Below are positions 60,419 through 64,000 of a DNA stretch of 64,000 bases, piece by piece (position 1 is the stretch's first letter; each line of letters opens with the position of its first letter). The stretch spans positions 186,001 to 250,000 of the forward strand of contig NZ_JAJAGO010000004.1 of assembly GCF_025165795.1 (NCBI RefSeq). Reading direction: 5' to 3'. This DNA comes from Streptomyces gossypii. GTDB taxonomy: Bacteria; Actinomycetota; Actinomycetes; Streptomycetales; Streptomycetaceae. The position numbers were made by a program, and so were the translations under genes. The notes beneath the pieces were generated by a model. The model saw only the letters and a program-made list of their open reading frames with translations. It was not told the DNA's origin and made no database searches.

Positions 60419-61193
60419 ACCCGGGCGCGGCGTCAGCCGTCGGCGGAGTCCCTGTCGGCGAGCTCTGTGCAGCGGGGGGCGCCACCGGCAGCCGCGCGAC
60501 CATGCGACCGCTCTCGTCCTGGACGAGAAGCGTGGTGATGTCAGGCCGGGGCATTGCCGTCACCATGCGGGTGCGCATGGGCGTGTCACCGTCGCCCGCG
60601 CGCACGCTGCCCGCCGACTGACGCCTCCCCTGCGCGTCGCCGGTCATGAGGTGGTACGTCTCACCGGGCTGGAGCCCGGACAGGGACACCGGAACCTCCG
60701 TACCCCAACTGTGCGCGATCATCGGCTCCTTGCGGGACAGCGTCACCTCTGCCACCGCCGGCGCCCCGTGGTGGTCACCGGGCACCACCGTCGTCAGCAC
60801 CGCACAGGCGGCAAGCACCACTCCGGCGGCCACGGCCGCGGCCCGCCGCCGTTTGACGCCGCCCTTCGGCGCCCGCGACGGCTTCGGGTGGTCGGCGTCG
60901 GGCACCTCATCGGACCGATCGACTCCTCCGTCAAGCGCGAACCAGGCACCGCGCGGCTGCCCGGCCGGCGGCAGGCCGGAGTCGGGACCGGGACCGGAGC
61001 CGGAGCCGTCAAGAGGCGGGCCGGCCCGTCCAAAAGTCCTGATCACCCGGCGCACCCCCGCCAGTTCGGCGGAGCAGCCCGTGCAACACGCGAGATGGCG
61101 GGCCAGAGGAGCCGGCAGCGGCCGGTCCAGCAGGAGCAGCTCGGTGAGTTCGACGCGGATCGCGTGGCAGGAAGGTGTCACGGGGCCAGCCAT
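60396..61193 (-). CDS. Membrane zinc-binding anti-sigma factor
   Basis: A 265-residue anti-sigma factor. The ZAS motif H-x3-C-x2-C is His33-Cys37-Cys40 (RHLACCTGC), which binds zinc and the sigma factor in the cytoplasm. A transmembrane helix lies at about 118-137 (AAAVAAGVVLAACAVLTTVV). The outer part is about 125 residues with a beta-rich region. The ATG at 61193 lies inside the end of the sigma gene (16-base overlap), so the two are made together. It normally holds the sigma factor inactive until an envelope signal triggers release. Confidence 0.88.
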   Translation of the reverse strand: MAGPVTPSCHAIRVELTELLLLDRPLPAPLARHLACCTGCSAELAGVRRVIRTFGRAGPPLDGSGSGPGPDSGLPPAGQPRGAWFALDGGVDRSDEVPDADHPKPSRAPKGGVKRRRAAAVAAGVVLAACAVLTTVVPGDHHGAPAVAEVTLSRKEPMIAHSWGTEVPVSLSGLQPGETYHLMTGDAQGRRQSAGSVRAGDGDTPMRTRMVTAMPRPDITTLLVQDESGRMVARLPVAPPAAQSSPTGTPPTADAAPGFRGPGRG

Positions 61194-61771
61194 CCTTTCT
61201 CCTCCAGGATCCCGCGCAGAGCGCGCACTCCGTAATAGAGCCGGCTTCGCACGGTGGAAGCCGGGATATCGAGTTCGGCAGCGAGATCGGCGCACGTCCG
61301 GCCGAGGAAGTACACGTCCAGGACGATTTGCCGGTGCTCGGGCGAGAGCCGCCGCAGCGCCTCGTCGAGTTCTATGCGCGTCAGCAGCTGATCGAACTTG
61401 TCGGACGGATCACGCTGCTGCTCGCCTTCCTCCGCCGGTCCGGCGAGCGGCTCCCGTGCCGCCCTGCGCCGCCTTGCGTCCGTCACGACGTTGCGGGCGA
61501 TCGCGAACAGCCAGGTGCGCAGGCTGGCACGACGGTGGTCGAAGGAGTCGGCGGCCCGCCAGGCCCTGACGAACGTCTCCTGCACGACGTCCTCGGCGAG
61601 TTGTTCGTCAGCGAGGGCGCTGTACGCGAAGCCGAGCAGCTCCTTGCCGTGCCGGTCGCAGGCGAGCCGCATGTCCTGCTCGCTTTCCAGGGAGCTGAGG
61701 GCCTCCTGCCGGGCGGCGGACCGCCCCCCTGACTTCCATAGCCGGGCCACCACTACACCGACCCGCCGCAT
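61178..61771 (-). CDS. ECF-family sigma factor
   Basis: A 197-residue extracytoplasmic-function sigma factor. Region 2 is YSALADEQLAEDVVQETFVR followed by SLRTWLFAIARNVVTDARRR; region 4 is SPEHRQIVLDVYFLGRTCAD and then PASTVRSRLYYGVRALR. There is no region 3, as expected. It is the SigL/RpoE-like type coupled to a zinc anti-sigma factor. The ATG at 61771 gives MRRVGVVVARLW; the region-2 domain begins at about residue 42. The target promoters, including its own, are unknown. The 202 bases upstream hold no gene. Confidence 0.9.
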   Translation of the reverse strand: MRRVGVVVARLWKSGGRSAARQEALSSLESEQDMRLACDRHGKELLGFAYSALADEQLAEDVVQETFVRAWRAADSFDHRRASLRTWLFAIARNVVTDARRRRAAREPLAGPAEEGEQQRDPSDKFDQLLTRIELDEALRRLSPEHRQIVLDVYFLGRTCADLAAELDIPASTVRSRLYYGVRALRGILEEKGWLAP

Positions 61772-61973
61772 GCCGCCTGCCGACTGCACTCCTCCACTAC
61801 GAGCGCCCCTCCACCGCACCGGACGATGTGTCACAGGGGATACGCGCTCCAGAGGAGAAGCGTCGAACACCCTCTTCGTGACCTGGGTCACATATCCGGC
61901 TGGGAGCCTCCGCTGGGCCCCGCCGGGGCGGCGGACTGCAACAGCGGGCCCGCCAGGGATCACCCGCCAGACC

Positions 61974-63059
61974 TTAGGCGGACTTCCGTGGTGTCCGCTT
62001 CTGCGCGGCCCGCTTTCCCGCGGAGCCACCTTCGCCCGCGCTCCCGGACGACGCACCAGCCTTCGCGGTGCCCTGCTTCGCGGCGGTGCCCTTCTTCGCG
62101 GCCTTCTTCGCGGCGGTGCTCTTCTTCGCGGTCTTCCCTGACGGGGCCTTCTGCGATGCGGTCTTCTTCCCGGCAGGTGCGGCCTTCTTCTTCGCCGCGC
62201 CCTTCCGGCGCATCTCATGCACCGTCCCGCCAGGCCCCGACTCCGCCTCCTCCGACCCCGCGGCCGCCCCCGGAACGTCCTCGCGCGACTCCTTCGCCGC
62301 CTGCACCGAGCTCTCCAGCACCGACATCAGGTCCAAGACCTTCCCCTTCTCGGCCGGAGCCCGCTTCTCCGCCGCCGGCGCGGCGCCCTGCTCCTTCGCC
62401 GCGACCAGCGCCTCCATCGCCTCGCGATAGTCGTCGTGCAGCTCGCCCGTGTCCAGCTCACCCAGCGTCGCCATCAGGGTGTCCGCCAGGTCCAGCTCCG
62501 CGTCGCGCACCTCCACCTTGCCGCTCGGGGCCATACCCTCGGCCGACCGGATCTCGTCCGGCCAGAGCATCATGTGCAGAGTGAGCGTGTCCTGGTACAC
62601 CCGCACCATCGCCAGGCTCTCCCGGCCGCGCAGCGCGAACTTCGCTATGGCGACCTTCCCCGAACGCTCCAGCGCCTCCCTGAGCAGCACGTACGGCTTG
62701 CTGGCACCCTGCCCGTCGCCCGACAGGAAGTACGAGCGGTCCAACCGGATGGGGTCGATCTCCTCGGCGGGCACGAAGGCGAGGATCTCCACCGTCTTGG
62801 CCGTCGGCAGCGGGAGGGAGGCGAGGTCCTCGTCCGTGAGCTGGACTGCCGTCCCGTCTGCCGCCTCGTATGCCTTGCCGATCTCCTCGCCGGGTACCTC
62901 GCGCTCGTCCAGCTCGCACACCTTCCGGTAGCGGATACGACCGCCATCCGTGGTGTGTATCTGACGGAACGAGACGCTGTGACTCTCGGTAGCAGAGAAC
63001 ACCTTGATCGGGATGGTGACCAGACCGAAGGATATGGACCCTTTCCAGATGGAACGCAT
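61974..63059 (-). CDS. ku: Ku, DNA end-binding protein of NHEJ
   Basis: A 361-residue Ku protein that binds double-strand DNA ends for non-homologous end joining. The Ku core occupies residues about 1-255: MRSIWKGSISFGLVTIPIKV at the start, VCELDEREVPGEEIGKAYE, and the bridge region with LTLHMMLWPDEIR. The C-terminal about 100 residues are rich in Lys and Ala, with clusters such as KTAKKSTAAKKAAKK; such lysine tails in actinobacterial Ku bind DNA. The start is at 63059 (AAGGGA upstream) or ATG 63062. It is divergent from the LigD polymerase gene; the gap is only 30 bases. Confidence 0.96.
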   Translation of the reverse strand: MRSIWKGSISFGLVTIPIKVFSATESHSVSFRQIHTTDGGRIRYRKVCELDEREVPGEEIGKAYEAADGTAVQLTDEDLASLPLPTAKTVEILAFVPAEEIDPIRLDRSYFLSGDGQGASKPYVLLREALERSGKVAIAKFALRGRESLAMVRVYQDTLTLHMMLWPDEIRSAEGMAPSGKVEVRDAELDLADTLMATLGELDTGELHDDYREAMEALVAAKEQGAAPAAEKRAPAEKGKVLDLMSVLESSVQAAKESREDVPGAAAGSEEAESGPGGTVHEMRRKGAAKKKAAPAGKKTASQKAPSGKTAKKSTAAKKAAKKGTAAKQGTAKAGASSGSAGEGGSAGKRAAQKRTPRKSA

Positions 63060-63089
63060 CATTTGTCCCTTCCATGGGACTCTCAGGGT

Positions 63090-63983
63090 ATGCCCATGGC
63101 AGAGATCGAGGGCCGCAAAGTGGCGCTCAGCAATCTCGACAAGATCCTGTATCCGGCCGCCGGATTCACCAAGGGTGAGGCCGTGCACTACTACGCCTCG
63201 GTCGCCGACGCCGTCCTCCCCCACCTCTACGGGCGCCCCGTCTCCTTCCTCCGCTTCCCGGACGGCGTGGAGGCGCAGCGGTTCTTCGCGAAGCACGTGC
63301 CGCCCGGGACCCCCGACTGGGTGACCACCTGCAAGGTCCACCGCAGCGGCGGCAAGACGGGGCAGCAAGTGCTGATCCAGGATCTCGCGAGTCTGATCTG
63401 GGCGGCCAATCTGGCCGCACTGGAACTGCACACCCCCCAGTGGCGGATCGAATCCGAACGCCAGGCGGACCGCATCGTCTTCGACCTCGACCCCGGCGAC
63501 GGCGACGGCGCCACCGTCCTCGACTGCCGCACCGTCGCCGTCTGGCTGCGCGAACGGCTCGCCGAGGACGGCTTCACCGCCCATCCCAAAACCTCGGGCT
63601 CCAAGGGCCTCCACCTCCTGGCAGCCCTCGTACCCACCGACAGCCACGCCGCCTCGGCCTACGCCAAGACGCTCGCGCGGGAGGCCGAGGCCGCCCTCCC
63701 CGACCTCGCACTGCACCGGATGACCAGGTCACTGCGCGCCGGGAAGGTGTTCGTGGACCACTCCCAGAACTCCTGGGCCAAGACCACCGCGACCCCGTAC
63801 ACCCTGCGCGCCAAGGCCCGTCCCACCGTCTCCACACCCGTCACCTGGGAGGAGCTGGAAGCCGCCCGCACCCCGGACGACCTGGTCTTCCTCGCATCGG
63901 ACACGCCCGAGCGGCTCCAGCAGCACGGGGACCTCCTGGCCCCACTGCTCGACCCCGCGCAGGCGCGGCCCCTTCCTTCGTGA
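63090..63983 (+). CDS. ligD: LigD-type NHEJ polymerase/primase (stand-alone)
   Basis: A 297-residue archaeo-eukaryotic-primase-like polymerase of the LigD polymerase group. Marks are VFDLDPGDG near residue 131 (the metal-binding Asp pair), PKTSGSKGLHLL near residue 168, and VFVDHSQNSWAKTTATPYTL near 215. No nuclease or ligase module is attached, so ligation must be done by a separate enzyme elsewhere. The start is ATG 63090 (or 63096). The stop at 63983 is just before the window edge. It shares the divergent 30-base promoter region with ku, indicating joint expression. Confidence 0.92.
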   Translation: MPMAEIEGRKVALSNLDKILYPAAGFTKGEAVHYYASVADAVLPHLYGRPVSFLRFPDGVEAQRFFAKHVPPGTPDWVTTCKVHRSGGKTGQQVLIQDLASLIWAANLAALELHTPQWRIESERQADRIVFDLDPGDGDGATVLDCRTVAVWLRERLAEDGFTAHPKTSGSKGLHLLAALVPTDSHAASAYAKTLAREAEAALPDLALHRMTRSLRAGKVFVDHSQNSWAKTTATPYTLRAKARPTVSTPVTWEELEAARTPDDLVFLASDTPERLQQHGDLLAPLLDPAQARPLPS

Positions 63984-64000
63984 TCAAGGACACATGCGTG

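Noticed and set aside
1..64000. CRISPR arrays, rRNA genes or prophage structural genes
   Set aside because: No regularly spaced repeats of CRISPR type, no rRNA sequence and no phage head or tail motifs were seen.

Overview
The window is chromosomal DNA of a Streptomyces or a very close relative. It has high G+C, frequent GTG starts, many 4-base ATGA/GTGA gene overlaps, and actinobacterial marker genes in a familiar order: fasR-fabD-fabH-acpP-fabF, homodimeric-type aceE beside a DUF3052 gene and ahpE, a TerD/TerC stress island, nsrR-hmpA, and Ku opposite a LigD polymerase.

Layout. (1) 1-7350 is accessory and partly decayed. It holds an IS1380-type transposase broken by a 35-bp tandem duplication, a DUF3592-type membrane protein, a NUDIX remnant, an XRE regulator with a tightly overlapping set of tiny genes (one of 26 codons), a gene with an early TTA codon, and a frameshifted small XRE gene. 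It ends at the 3' end of a minus-strand tRNA-Val(TAC) at 7357-7428. (2) 7600-10040 holds a coiled-coil protein, an FmdB zinc ribbon and a DUF4383 membrane protein. (3) 10076-19465 is a Ter stress system: HAD phosphatase, a PRTase-TRSP-StiP fusion and a CitE-like lyase with overlapping ends, a TerD with a proline-rich tail, a TerA-like protein, a DUF475/TerC-like membrane protein, and two classical TerD proteins separated by strong hairpins. (4) 19576-24327 holds ahpE, DUF3052, aceE and a secreted I36-type inhibitor. (5) 24584-32569 holds small regulator/target pairs (TetR with an MFS exporter, MerR with an aldo/keto reductase), a DUF1023 hydrolase, a DUF4429 protein, a serine hydrolase and a pirin. 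(6) 32629-37680 is the type II fatty-acid synthase cluster behind its activator gene fasR. (7) 37799-45810 holds DUF3145, an SGNH lipoprotein, MarR with a quinone-type reductase and ohr, an alcohol dehydrogenase, a PucR-type regulator, and a DUF3068 protein. (8) 46079-57503 is a surface-glycan-like operon: GT4, methyltransferase, a 1478-residue AftD-like arabinofuranosyltransferase, a condensation-domain-like acyltransferase and a second methyltransferase (all joined by 4-base overlaps), then a DMT-type membrane protein, a Trm112-like protein and an FkbM methyltransferase. (9) 57549-61771 holds two NTF2-like proteins, nsrR-hmpA with two candidate NsrR operators, and an anti-sigma/ECF-sigma pair. 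(10) 61974-63983 holds divergent ku and ligD-polymerase genes.

The best candidates for little-described biology are the arabinosyl/acyl-transfer operon (46-57.5 kb) and the Ter island with its predicted phosphoribosyl-metabolite module (10-19.5 kb). Functions are assigned by reading protein motifs; no database search was run. One stretch (about 41.68-41.82 kb) is so rich in G and C runs that it is probably a sequence error.
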